Assembly: GCA_035762665.1 (NCBI GenBank)
Contig: DASTNZ010000077.1
Coordinates: 1-64,000, forward strand
Source: JASLBX01 sp035762665
GTDB lineage: Bacteria; Actinomycetota; Actinomycetes; Jiangellales; Jiangellaceae
Direction: 5' to 3'
DNA: 64,000 bases
The notes beneath the pieces were generated by a model. It ran no database searches and was not told the origin of the DNA. It saw only the letters and a program-made list of their open reading frames with translations. Below, piece after piece: positions 6,308 through 15,036 of the stretch (position 1 is the stretch's first letter; each line of letters opens with the position of its first letter). Both the position numbers and the translations under genes were made by a program.

Positions 6308-9022
6308 TCAGTGACGCGTCGGCGCTGGATTCAAGCCCCGCTCTCGCAAGCGGGCGACGACGCGGTTGATCAGCGGCCTCGTGCCGAGCCGGCGGGCGAT
6401 CTTCAGCGCCTCTGCTAATGCTGGCTCATCGTCGAGCAGCGACAGCATGAGCGCGCGATGGTAGGTCCAGCCCGCAGCGCCGAAGGCATCTGCAGCGGCC
6501 GCCCAGTCGCGCCTTACCATTGCGCCGTGCACCGGGCTACCCGGTTCGCCGAAGTTCGTTTCTATGCCGGCGACGGCTGCCCAGCCCGCGAGAGACGCGG
6601 CGGCCCACCCGCCGACGGGTCGGGCAATGGTGTCGCACATTGCGAACGTGCTTGCGAAATGCCTTTCGGGCATCGGAGCGCCAGTTGTGATTGCCCACTC
6701 GGTCTCCAACTCAAGCACCGGCACGATTCGCTGCAGCTCTCCAGTTCGATCGGCACGAGCGGAAAGGTCGGCCAGCCGCTGTGCCGCAGCCGGATCGCCC
6801 CGCCGGACGGCTAGTTCGGTCAGGATGGTCGTGGTGAGCAATTGGGTCACCGTGGTGTCGCTGTTGAATTCGGCTAACGCGATGTTCTCTGCCGCCTCGA
6901 GATCACCCTCTCGGAGTTGGAGCCAGGCAGAGGTGCATCGGGCATAGGCCAGCAGAGTGTCGATCTGGTACTCATCGGCGTACGCGATCGCGCGGCTGAT
7001 GCTGCCCCAGGCCAGATCGGGGCGGATCCACGCGAGCCCGGTGTAGCTCACGTTTAGCAATGCACGCACCGCCTCGTGGCGATCGCCGACCGTGTCGGCT
7101 AGCTGGTGGGCTTGCCACAATGTCGCCGTTCGATCAGGGTCGGTGGCAATCTCGACTGATCCGATGTTCACCAGCGCGTGTGCCTTGGTTCGATCGTCTC
7201 CAAGTTTGGTCGCCAGGTCGACGGCACGCCGGCCCCACGACAGCGCCGTAGCCTCGTCCGATGCCAGCATGGCCAACTGGGATAACCCGCTGTACGCTCG
7301 GGCAAGCTCTTCTGAGTCGCCCAGCGGCTGCAGGATCGCGATCGCGGCGCGGGCGTCCATCTGCGCGTCAGCGTTGTGGCCGGCGTACCAGTGGAGTCGT
7401 GACCGAAACCGGATGCATCGGCCCACTGCCGCATGATCCGCGAGGCCTTCGTAGATGGTGATGGCCCGGTCTATCGCCGAGAAGGCCTCATCCATGCGAA
7501 CCACCAGGTACGCGATCGTGGCGAATTCCTCGAACAGGGCGGCTTGCTCGGGTAGGGCCAATCGATCCGCAACCTTGGCTGCTCTAACGAAGTGCGCATA
7601 CGCCTCCCGGTTGGAGCCGACCGCGGCGGCCCGGCGCGCAGCCACCAGCGCATAATCTGCGGTGATCTCCGTCGCGCCGGCCGCCTCAGCGTGATGGACG
7701 ATGTCGGCCGGGTCCGCGCCGATCTTGAGGAGGACGTCGAGAACCTCGGCATGGAGGCGGCGCCGGCGTGCGCCGGGAACGTTCGAGAGGATCGCATTGC
7801 GCGCGAGTTCATGGCGGAACTGGACATGTTCGGCGTTCACCTGCAACAGATGCTGGCGCTCCGCTTCCTCGGCTGGCATGGCCCAATTGGGCATTACACC
7901 GTCGAGGACCGCCGTGTTGATCCTTGTTGGCACGACTGACACCAAGTCGACCAAGTACCGCGCCTCGTCGCTCAGCCGGGCGGCGCGGCCGACCACTGCG
8001 TGCGTGACGGATGGCGGCACTGCGTCCGGCACGGTCGTGAGGAGTTCAGAGACGAAGAATGGGTTTCCGCCGGTGGCGGAATAGACCTCGTTCGATCGAT
8101 CACCGGCGAGTGATGCGACGGCCTGATGAGACAGAGGGGTCAACTCCAGGTAGAGCGGCATAGACGAGCGGACGGCAGCAAGGGCAGCGTGCAAGGGGCC
8201 TGCGGCGGCATCCTCGCCGGTGCGGAAGGTCAGGACAAGCATCGCCGGTAGAGCCGCGATACGACGCCCGATGAAGGTCACAGCATCCAGGGTCGCGTCG
8301 TCCGCCCAGTGTGCGTCGTCGATCACCAGTACGGTAGGGCTCGGAGAGCGGTTGAGCTCATCGATGAGCAGGCTGTGGATCTCGTGCGGCGCGGTACCGT
8401 CGATGATCATCGACTTCAGCGGTGCAGAGACACCACCAGCGATGTCGCGTAATGGTCCTAGTGGTCTGGGGGTTAGCAGGTCATCGCAGGCGCCCCAGAG
8501 GACATGTCCATCCGGCAGGTCGGCGGCGAATCGCGAGACCAGAGCTGTCTTTCCGATTCCAGGTTCGCCGCTCACCAGGGCGACCTGTCCATGCCCCGAC
8601 GCCGCGGCCTCGTATGCCGCCTTCAGCGTGGCCAGCGGCTCGTCACGTTCGACAAGGTCCGTGGCAGTGGGGTGAAACTGCCGCGGCGTGGTAGCCGGGA
8701 CGCGCGTCGCTTCGGACTCCTGAACCGACCCGACAAACTGGTACCCGCGGCCATGCACCGTCCGAATGAGGCGCTGAGCTCGACCATCGTCGCCGATGAC
8801 TCTGCGGGCGGCCTTGATCCTGCTGGTCAACGCCGACTCGCTGACGAACCGGTTGCCCCACACGGCGTCCAGAATCTGTTCCTTGGTCACCACCCGGTCG
8901 CGGTCGCGCAGCAGGAGCACCAGGACCTCGAACACCTGAGGCTCGACACGCTGTACAACGCCGTTCCGGCGAAGCTCATACCGATCGGTATCGAGTTCGC
9001 ATTCGCCGAAAAGGAACCGCAT
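6308..9022 (-). CDS. Winged-helix / AAA ATPase / TPR transcriptional regulator
   Basis: A 904-residue regulator. Residues 1-100 are an OmpR-type winged helix ending HGRGYQFVGSV. Then comes an ATPase with Walker A GEPGIGKTALVSRF and Walker B VLVIDDAHWADD, followed by a long helical TPR-like half. These STAND-type proteins are thought to oligomerise on ATP and effector binding and to activate nearby genes; the effector is unknown. The N-terminus is strikingly like that of the regulator at 16420 (both carry WGNRFVSESALTSR), so they are paralogues for the DNA-binding part, but the ATPase domains differ. Confidence 0.85.
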   Translation of the reverse strand: MRFLFGECELDTDRYELRRNGVVQRVEPQVFEVLVLLLRDRDRVVTKEQILDAVWGNRFVSESALTSRIKAARRVIGDDGRAQRLIRTVHGRGYQFVGSVQESEATRVPATTPRQFHPTATDLVERDEPLATLKAAYEAAASGHGQVALVSGEPGIGKTALVSRFAADLPDGHVLWGACDDLLTPRPLGPLRDIAGGVSAPLKSMIIDGTAPHEIHSLLIDELNRSPSPTVLVIDDAHWADDATLDAVTFIGRRIAALPAMLVLTFRTGEDAAAGPLHAALAAVRSSMPLYLELTPLSHQAVASLAGDRSNEVYSATGGNPFFVSELLTTVPDAVPPSVTHAVVGRAARLSDEARYLVDLVSVVPTRINTAVLDGVMPNWAMPAEEAERQHLLQVNAEHVQFRHELARNAILSNVPGARRRRLHAEVLDVLLKIGADPADIVHHAEAAGATEITADYALVAARRAAAVGSNREAYAHFVRAAKVADRLALPEQAALFEEFATIAYLVVRMDEAFSAIDRAITIYEGLADHAAVGRCIRFRSRLHWYAGHNADAQMDARAAIAILQPLGDSEELARAYSGLSQLAMLASDEATALSWGRRAVDLATKLGDDRTKAHALVNIGSVEIATDPDRTATLWQAHQLADTVGDRHEAVRALLNVSYTGLAWIRPDLAWGSISRAIAYADEYQIDTLLAYARCTSAWLQLREGDLEAAENIALAEFNSDTTVTQLLTTTILTELAVRRGDPAAAQRLADLSARADRTGELQRIVPVLELETEWAITTGAPMPERHFASTFAMCDTIARPVGGWAAASLAGWAAVAGIETNFGEPGSPVHGAMVRRDWAAAADAFGAAGWTYHRALMLSLLDDEPALAEALKIARRLGTRPLINRVVARLRERGLNPAPTRH

Positions 9023-9088
9023 GGCTCATCGTAGCGTGGTCAATTATCGACCCCGCCTCGCCAATTGGCGGTATGGCTCTGGCATGAC

Positions 9089-9673
9089 TTAGTCGGACAC
9101 GCGGAATCTGAGCTCGATGACGCGGGACGGGCATTGGGAGGGGTCGTCACAGTTGGGTTCTCCGTTCGCTGTGACAACTGCGTCGCCCGCCCGCTGGGCG
9201 GTTACTATCCACTCCATGAAGCCGGGGTCGGTAAGGTAGTCCACCCGCGTAAGGACGACGGCGTCTCCCTGGACGGCCGGCTCGTCCCAGATCCACGCGC
9301 TGTCGAGCTGGAGCGAGACCTCTGAGCCTAGGTCAAGGCCGAAAGATCGGCCGTCGTCTACATCGGTCAAAACCGGCGGAGCCGGCTCCGGTGCCTGCGA
9401 CATGCCAGTGCCCTCCGTCGGGGTACCGGGTTCGGTTGTGGTCGGTTCTGGCTGCGCTGGTGCGGTGGTGGTCGGGACGGGGGACGGTTGGGTACGGGAC
9501 GCGTCGGCTGGAGAAGGTTCGGCCGAGGACGGCTCTGTCGCGTCCTGACCCGCGGTGTCGTCCGCACCGCAGCTCACCACGGCCGTGGCGAGCAGGCACA
9601 GTGTGATGGCTCTTTGCGACCATTGCGACCACCGGGAGCCAGGCGCCAGCGGAGTGCCGTACACATGGTGCAC
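9089..9673 (-). CDS. Probable lipoprotein with Pro/Thr-rich linker; chagasin-like C-terminal domain possible
   Basis: About 194 residues. A basic N-terminus leads into a hydrophobic segment with the lipobox-like VVSC, followed by a long linker rich in Pro, Thr, Ser and Glu. The C-terminal part (about the last 90 residues: GLDLGSEVSLQLDSAW and later FMEWIVTAQRAGDAVVTA) has a beta-rich pattern reminiscent of I42/chagasin-type peptidase inhibitors; that likeness is weak. The start is uncertain: GTG codons at 9694, 9673 and 9664 are all possible, and 9673 is taken because AGGGG precedes it. Function unknown. Confidence 0.6.
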   Translation of the reverse strand: MHHVYGTPLAPGSRWSQWSQRAITLCLLATAVVSCGADDTAGQDATEPSSAEPSPADASRTQPSPVPTTTAPAQPEPTTTEPGTPTEGTGMSQAPEPAPPVLTDVDDGRSFGLDLGSEVSLQLDSAWIWDEPAVQGDAVVLTRVDYLTDPGFMEWIVTAQRAGDAVVTANGEPNCDDPSQCPSRVIELRFRVSD

Positions 9674-9842
9674 CTTACCCCTATGAGCCTGCACATCCGC
9701 CGGAATTCTTAGGCTGACATCTATTTACCAGGAGGTATTGTATTTGCTGTTTACCACGTTTCGGGAATTCAACGAGAAGCCGCCCCATTTCTTCGATTGC
9801 CGCATTAACTGTTGGCACCGTCCAAAGGCTCGCTGGCCAGGC

Positions 9843-10217
9843 TCACCTACCGAGCCGGGAGGCGAGTGACTTGGGTGCGACCGCCCGATAGGAATCCTCG
9901 ATGATCTCCTCGATGGCCGCCCAGTCGATGGGCAGTGCGTCTAAGTACACGCCGACCCAGCCCCGATCCCCGACGTAAGGCGGCACAAAGTACCTATCCG
10001 GATCGGCCACGGTCAGCGTGTGCTGCGCACCCTCCGGGGCCGCGCACCAGAACGCGAGCCGATCGTCGTGATGATGATCCGCATAGGTGAGGAACATCTT
10101 CTTGTCTCGGACGAACCACGCGGGCTCGCCATGGCTCTGGCGCTCGCTCACTTCTGGTAGCCCCATACACATGGCGCGGACACTGTCGAGCGGATCGTTC
10201 GCGGGTTCAGCCTTCAC
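9843..10217 (-). CDS. MmcQ/YjbR family protein
   Basis: About 124 residues of the YjbR/MmcQ fold. Recognisable segments are GLPEVSERQSHGEPAWFVRDKK near the start, YFVPPYVGDRGWVGVYLD and a C-terminal IEEIIEDSYRAVAPKSL. The family has a CyaY-like fold and is often annotated as DNA-binding; the role is unknown. The GTG at 10217 is chosen because it gives the usual family length. An open frame continues upstream but its composition belongs to a different, broken gene. Confidence 0.8.
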   Translation of the reverse strand: MKAEPANDPLDSVRAMCMGLPEVSERQSHGEPAWFVRDKKMFLTYADHHHDDRLAFWCAAPEGAQHTLTVADPDRYFVPPYVGDRGWVGVYLDALPIDWAAIEEIIEDSYRAVAPKSLASRLGR

Positions 10218-10251
10218 CCGAACGAGGCTATCGGCGAGATCGTGACCTTGC

Positions 10252-10631
10252 CTACCGGCCGGGATGGGCCCCAGGCGACTGAGACTGGTCGAGGCAGAAC
10301 GACGCGCCGGGTGCGAAGCCGTGGGCGAAGTGCGACCCAGGCCCGGGCGCGCCGGGAACCGCGGCGCCGGTACCGGCCAAAGCGTCCCCGACGACCCCTC
10401 CACTGGGTGACCAGTCGAGCGTTTCGCGGCCGAGCCCAGTGATGTAGTCGCCAACGATGTGCTCGCCGTGGTTGGCGATGACGAGCGTGCTGGCGCAGGT
10501 CGGGCCGGCGACCGCTGCCGTCGTGGGAGCCAGCACTGTGGATCGCGGCCGACCAGGCCCAGCAGTCGGTCTTGTTCGGCATGCTCGCGGTAGCGGTCGA
10601 TGTTCAGTTGGTGCTCGGAATCCGTGGTCAC
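10252..10631 (-). pseudogene. Frameshifted remnant of an unrecognised gene
   Basis: The first part reads MTTDSEHQLNIDRYREHAEQ and onward in one frame to about position 10540. Protein-like sequence then continues in another frame (VIANHGEHIVGDYITGLG, then GSHFAHGFAPG) to a stop at 10252. Joining the two needs a frameshift, so this is either a decayed gene or a sequencing error. No family is recognised. It accounts for most of the 454-base space between the MmcQ-like and DUF305 genes. Confidence 0.35.
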
Positions 10632-10671
10632 GCCAGCCCTCGTCGATGTCCGTGTGATCGCCGGAATGGCG

Positions 10672-11307
10672 TCAGGACATTTCGGCGAGCATCCTGGTCA
10701 TCCGGGTGATCTCGATCTGCTGATCACCATCGATGTGGCGAGCGAGCTGAAACAGCTCCGGATCCTGCGCATTGCCTTCGTCAAGCAGCCCCGCGACCAT
10801 CGTGATGGCGCCGTTGTGGTGCTGGATCATGTACTCGAGGAACAACCGGTCGAACTGGTCGTCCGAGGCTGCCTCGAGTTCACCGAACTGGATCTCGGTG
10901 GGCATGCCCGGCATCAGCTCGTTATTGGGGTGATCGGAGTCGAAAACGCGCCGATCGCGCAGCCACCGCTCCAGGAGGGCGATCTCGTCGACCTGCGAAA
11001 CCTCGATGCGCTCCGCGAGCTTCTGCACGTCTTCGTTCGTCGTCCGGTCCGGCACGAGGGCGGTCATAGCCAGAGCCTGCTCATGATGCGGAATCATGCC
11101 TTGGACGAAGCTGATGTCGGCCTCTGTGACCTCGGTAGCTTCGTCAAGCTCAGCGATCTCTTCGGGTGAGAGTTCACGACCTGTCTCGCCCGGCGCGCCG
11201 AGCTGTACCACTCGACCTGGGTCGACCGGCTCTTCCGCGTCTGACGTGCAACCCGTGAAGATCAGCACAGCTGCCGCACATACGACGGAACTACGCAGGT
11301 AGGCCAT
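10672..11307 (-). CDS. DUF305 lipoprotein (ferritin-like)
   Basis: A 211-residue protein with a lipoprotein signal (VLIFTGCTSDAEE, lipobox FTGC). It carries the paired DUF305 motifs FVQGMIPHHEQALAM and FLEYMIQHHNGAITM, each with a double His. The domain is a four-helix ferritin-like bundle, and family members are linked to copper handling at the cell surface. The ATG at 11307 is chosen for GGAG at 11317-11320 upstream. It is divergent from an LVIVD-repeat secreted protein. Confidence 0.88.
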   Translation of the reverse strand: MAYLRSSVVCAAAVLIFTGCTSDAEEPVDPGRVVQLGAPGETGRELSPEEIAELDEATEVTEADISFVQGMIPHHEQALAMTALVPDRTTNEDVQKLAERIEVSQVDEIALLERWLRDRRVFDSDHPNNELMPGMPTEIQFGELEAASDDQFDRLFLEYMIQHHNGAITMVAGLLDEGNAQDPELFQLARHIDGDQQIEITRMTRMLAEMS

Positions 11308-11472
11308 GGCGGTGGCTCCATACATTTGTCGAAACGTTACGAAACACTTCGTGCGGACTATAGCCGCCATGACGAAGAGACAGTAGCGTTGCCGGCCAAC
11401 TGTCCTGTCCCCTGCGCACGCCAGGACCTGGCCTTGCCCAGGGGGCATTTGTCACCCCTCGGAGGTGGGCAC

Positions 11473-13287
11473 ATGCACGTTCCCCGCAATTCGTCTCGTC
11501 GATCGCGCGTCCCGCGGCGGGCGCTCGCGGTCGCCGGGATGACTGCGCTGCTCGCGAGTGTTGTTCCGTTGGCCGCCACGGCCGACGACGCCGACCCGAG
11601 AATCGGCCTCGCGCCGGGCTACCTCGACCCGCCGCCCGGCGAGGCCATCAGCAATCTGGAACACCTGGACAGCGACCCGCGGGTCGCGCCCATGGATGCG
11701 CCACCGAACAACTTCGGTTTCGTGAACTCCGACCTTGCCTTCACCGGCGACTTCGCCATCGTGGGCAACTTCAACGGGTTCCAGGTCTACGACATCTCCA
11801 ACCCGGCCGACCCGAGCCTGCGCACGTCGTTCGTGTGTCCAGGTGGTCAGGGTGACGTGTCGGTCTACGGCGATCTGCTGTTCATGTCCGTCGAGGAGAA
11901 CCGCGGGCGGATCGACTGTGGCACGCAGGGCGTACCCACCGGGCCTAATCCGGAGCGGTTCCGCGGCGTCCGGATCTTCGACATCAGCGACATCGACAAC
12001 CCGGTCCAGCTGCCGGGCGTCCAGACCTGCCGCGGCTCGCACACGCACACGCTGGTCGAGGACCCGGACGACCCGAGCACCATTTACGTGTACAACTCTG
12101 GGACCGCCGGTGTTCGGTCCGCCGACGAGCTCGCCGGCTGCCTGAACCACCCACTGACCGCCGACCCCGTCACCACCGGAGACCCGACACAGTGGCGGAT
12201 CGACGTCATCGAGGTCCCGCTGGATGCTCCGGAGGACGCGGCAATCGTCAGCCAGCCGCGGATCTTCTCTGATCCGGTGACGGGCGCCTACAACGGCCTC
12301 AACAACACTTTGCCGGGCGCGCAGCACCCGTCGGGGGTCAACTACTCCCCGTTGCCCAACACCAACACCTGCCACGACATCACATCATTCCCGGCCAAAC
12401 ACCTGGTGGCCGGCGCGTGCCAGGGTGATGGCATTCTGCTCGACACGTCCGATCCGGTGAACCCGGTCCGGCTGGACAACGTGTCCGACCCGAACTTCTC
12501 GTACTGGCACTCCGCCACGTTCAACAACGACGGCACCAAGGTGCTCTACACCGACGAGTGGGGTGGCGGTACGAGCGCGCGCTGCCGGGTCACCGACCAG
12601 CCGCAGTGGGGCGCGGACGCGCTGTTCGACATCGTCGATGATGAGCTGGAGTTCGGCAGCTACTACAAGCTGCCGGTGCCGCAAACCACTCAAGAGAACT
12701 GTGTCGCGCACAACGGGTCGATCATCCCGGTTCCCGGGCGCGACATCATGGTTCAGGCCTGGTACCAGGGCGGGCTATCGATCATCGACTTCACCGACAC
12801 GGCCAACCCGGTAGAGATCGCGTACTTCGACCGCGGCCCGATCAACACGCCGAACCCGACCGGTCTCAACCTGGGTGGGTTCTGGTCGACGTACTGGTAC
12901 AACGGCCACATCTACGGCACTGAAATCGCCCGCGGGTTCGAGGCCTTTGCCCTGGCTCCGAGCGAGCACATGTCGCCGAACGAGATCGACGCGGCCAGCC
13001 AGGTCGCACTCGACGGGTTCAACGCGCAGCTCCAGCCGATGCTGACCTGGGAGCCGAGCTTCGCTGTCGTGGGGTCCTATTACGACCAGGCGGTTCGATC
13101 CGGTGCCTTGACGGGCGACCTTGCCAAGGAACTCGGCGATAATCTCAGGAACGCCGAGCAGTTGGCCGGTGGCCCGCAGAACCGGGCGGCGATCGCGCTG
13201 CTGGAGAACGTCGTGCGCCGGGCCGGTGACGCCGGGCTCGACGATCTATCGCAGGCCGCCTCTGACCTGCTTGACACTATTCGCTGA
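11473..13287 (+). CDS. Secreted LVIVD-repeat protein
   Basis: A 604-residue exported protein. Residues 1-40 form a signal sequence (RRALAVAGMTALLASVVPLA...ATADD). The body is a beta-propeller-like series of LVIVD-type repeats, for example FQVYDISNPADPSL, VRIFDISDIDNPVQL and LSIIDFTDTANPVEI, and the C-terminus is helical. Proteins of this type are extracellular or surface-bound with unknown ligands. The ATG at 11473 is preceded by GGAGGTG at 11461-11467. It is divergent from the DUF305 lipoprotein gene and is followed by a strong terminator. Confidence 0.88.
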   Translation: MHVPRNSSRRSRVPRRALAVAGMTALLASVVPLAATADDADPRIGLAPGYLDPPPGEAISNLEHLDSDPRVAPMDAPPNNFGFVNSDLAFTGDFAIVGNFNGFQVYDISNPADPSLRTSFVCPGGQGDVSVYGDLLFMSVEENRGRIDCGTQGVPTGPNPERFRGVRIFDISDIDNPVQLPGVQTCRGSHTHTLVEDPDDPSTIYVYNSGTAGVRSADELAGCLNHPLTADPVTTGDPTQWRIDVIEVPLDAPEDAAIVSQPRIFSDPVTGAYNGLNNTLPGAQHPSGVNYSPLPNTNTCHDITSFPAKHLVAGACQGDGILLDTSDPVNPVRLDNVSDPNFSYWHSATFNNDGTKVLYTDEWGGGTSARCRVTDQPQWGADALFDIVDDELEFGSYYKLPVPQTTQENCVAHNGSIIPVPGRDIMVQAWYQGGLSIIDFTDTANPVEIAYFDRGPINTPNPTGLNLGGFWSTYWYNGHIYGTEIARGFEAFALAPSEHMSPNEIDAASQVALDGFNAQLQPMLTWEPSFAVVGSYYDQAVRSGALTGDLAKELGDNLRNAEQLAGGPQNRAAIALLENVVRRAGDAGLDDLSQAASDLLDTIR

Positions 13288-13297
13288 TCGAATCTGA

Positions 13298-13334
13298 AGC
13301 GAGGGCTGACGGGATCTTCCCGTCGGCCCTCGCT
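13298..13334. terminator. Long terminator hairpin after the LVIVD gene
   Basis: AGCGAGGGCTGACGGG (298-313 of this kb) pairs with CCCGTCGGCCCTCGCT (319-334) around a 5-nt ATCTT loop, a 16-bp stem with one T-G wobble. It lies directly after the LVIVD gene and before the acetyltransferase start at 13348. Confidence 0.8.
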
Positions 13335-13347
13335 TACGATTGCGCCG

Positions 13348-13851
13348 ATGACGGAGTTCTTCCTTCGCCCGGCCACCATAGATGACGTCGAGAACATCGC
13401 TGCCGTGTGGCATTCAGGGTGGCCTGACGGTCACCTTGGCAACGTCCCGGACGAGCTGGCCGAGCACCGACAACTGGCCGATTTTCTGCGCCTCGTCCCT
13501 CCGCGTATCGACATGACCACAGTCGCAGCCTCCAGCGACGGGGTGATCGGCTTCGTCACCGTCCACGACGACGAGGTCGAGCAGGTGTACGTGGCGAAGT
13601 CCGCGCGGGGCAGCGGGGTGGCCGCCGCACTGCTCAGCCATGCTGAGCAGACCATTGCCGACCGATATGACCGGGCCTGGTTGGCCGTGGTCGCCGGCAA
13701 CGACCGGGCTCGGCGGTTCTACGCCCGGCAGGGCTGGCGGGATGCAGGACCGATCGAATACTCCGCCGAAATCGACGGCGGGACGTTCATCGTCCCGTGT
13801 CACCGCTACGAGAAGCAGCTCATACCTGCGGTCAACGTGACTTGCTCCTGA
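13348..13851 (+). CDS. GNAT family N-acetyltransferase
   Basis: A 167-residue GNAT enzyme. The acetyl-CoA-binding motif A is EVEQVYVAKSARGSGVAAALL and motif B contains NDRARRFYARQGWRDAG. It would transfer an acetyl group from acetyl-CoA to an amine; the substrate is unknown. It begins 14 bases after a strong terminator, so its promoter may overlap that hairpin, or some read-through is used. Confidence 0.88.
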   Translation: MTEFFLRPATIDDVENIAAVWHSGWPDGHLGNVPDELAEHRQLADFLRLVPPRIDMTTVAASSDGVIGFVTVHDDEVEQVYVAKSARGSGVAAALLSHAEQTIADRYDRAWLAVVAGNDRARRFYARQGWRDAGPIEYSAEIDGGTFIVPCHRYEKQLIPAVNVTCS

Positions 13852-13895
13852 GCATCGAGGTCAGGTCCAGTCGCATGACGATGCGGCGGTCGTGG

Positions 13896-14783
13896 TCAGA
13901 TGCGGCCATTTCGCCGGAGGATGTCGATCGCACGGACGGTGGCAACTCCGCGCCACTCCAAGGCGCCGGCCGGTGAGATCGTGGCGTAGTCGACGGCCCA
14001 TCCGCCGTCATCCCGCTGCATGCTTTCCAGGCGATCGAGATCAGTAGAGACGGTTTCTGGGGCAAACAGGCTTCGCGCCGGCCGGTCGGGGTGAGGAGCG
14101 AGGTCCACCGGATACAGCGCCTCATCCTCGGTGCCGCCCTCGACATGTATCCGCCCGTCGGCGGGAACGTGCTTGGCGAGTCGCTGCAGGAGGCCGTGGG
14201 CCTCCGGGAAATGATCGTGCGCGGCATCCAGAAAGTGCACCGCGAAGGCGAGTTCGTAGGCGGACGGTGTCTCATCGAGTGCGGCAATCGTGCGAAGGCA
14301 ATAGCCGGTAGCTAGGTTGAGCCATGGGTGCGCAGCGACGGCGGTGTCATGAGCGGCCACCCGCAACGCCGCCGCTGCCGTCACAGCAGTGATCTGGAGC
14401 GCCGATGCCGTCGAGTCTGCGCCTTGCCACCAGGGGGCCGTGCCGGCAGTCGTCCTGAGGGGAAGCGCGAAGGGAAGCCCTCCATCAGGCAAGGAGACCG
14501 AGTCGAGCCAGTCGCAAAGAAGTGCGGCTTCTGCGGCAGTCGCCGGCGCGACTTCCTCGAATACCTCGAATGCGTGCAGGGCTGCCCCGGGTTGGCTCTC
14601 CGGAGAACGGAGGTCCGGTTCCAGGCCCCAGCCGTAGCCGCCGTCTGGGTTGCGGTAGGCGCCCAGAGCGGCCAGCACTGCCTCAGGCTCGGCCCGGTTC
14701 TGAAGCAACTCAAAGCGACGGCGGTCGAGTACGCGCGCGTGCGTCGCCAGGAATTCGTACGCCGCTGGAAGGTCAACCTTCAT
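13896..14783 (-). CDS. Prenyltransferase/squalene-oxidase-repeat-like protein
   Basis: A 295-residue protein with alpha/alpha-toroid features: NPDGGYGWGLEPDL near residue 43 and RDDGGWAVDYATISPAGALEW near the C-terminus are QW-like terpene-cyclase/prenyltransferase repeats. No DxDD cyclase motif is visible, so catalytic activity is doubtful. Proteins like this occur widely in actinomycetes with unknown function. The start is the ATG at 14783, and it is transcribed away from the phosphatase gene at 15037. Confidence 0.7.
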   Translation of the reverse strand: MKVDLPAAYEFLATHARVLDRRRFELLQNRAEPEAVLAALGAYRNPDGGYGWGLEPDLRSPESQPGAALHAFEVFEEVAPATAAEAALLCDWLDSVSLPDGGLPFALPLRTTAGTAPWWQGADSTASALQITAVTAAAALRVAAHDTAVAAHPWLNLATGYCLRTIAALDETPSAYELAFAVHFLDAAHDHFPEAHGLLQRLAKHVPADGRIHVEGGTEDEALYPVDLAPHPDRPARSLFAPETVSTDLDRLESMQRDDGGWAVDYATISPAGALEWRGVATVRAIDILRRNGRI

Positions 14784-15036
14784 GCGTTCGCCCCTCTTTC
14801 AGTAACTCGTCCGACACTCCGCATCGTCTAACATCGCGCCAAAGTGCGTCTTGAAGAAAACGGACAAAGACTCAGGCTCGCCTCTGCGGTCACGCTCGAC
14901 ACATTCACCCAAGTGATCACTAGCCGTGCGGACGCCATTCGTAGTGACGTCCCGCTTAGGCGTCAAGCTCCCCGGGTCTCAGCGATTGGCCGGCGTGAGC
15001 GTAGTCTCGCACGGTAGGCGCGGGAGGGAATCCACC

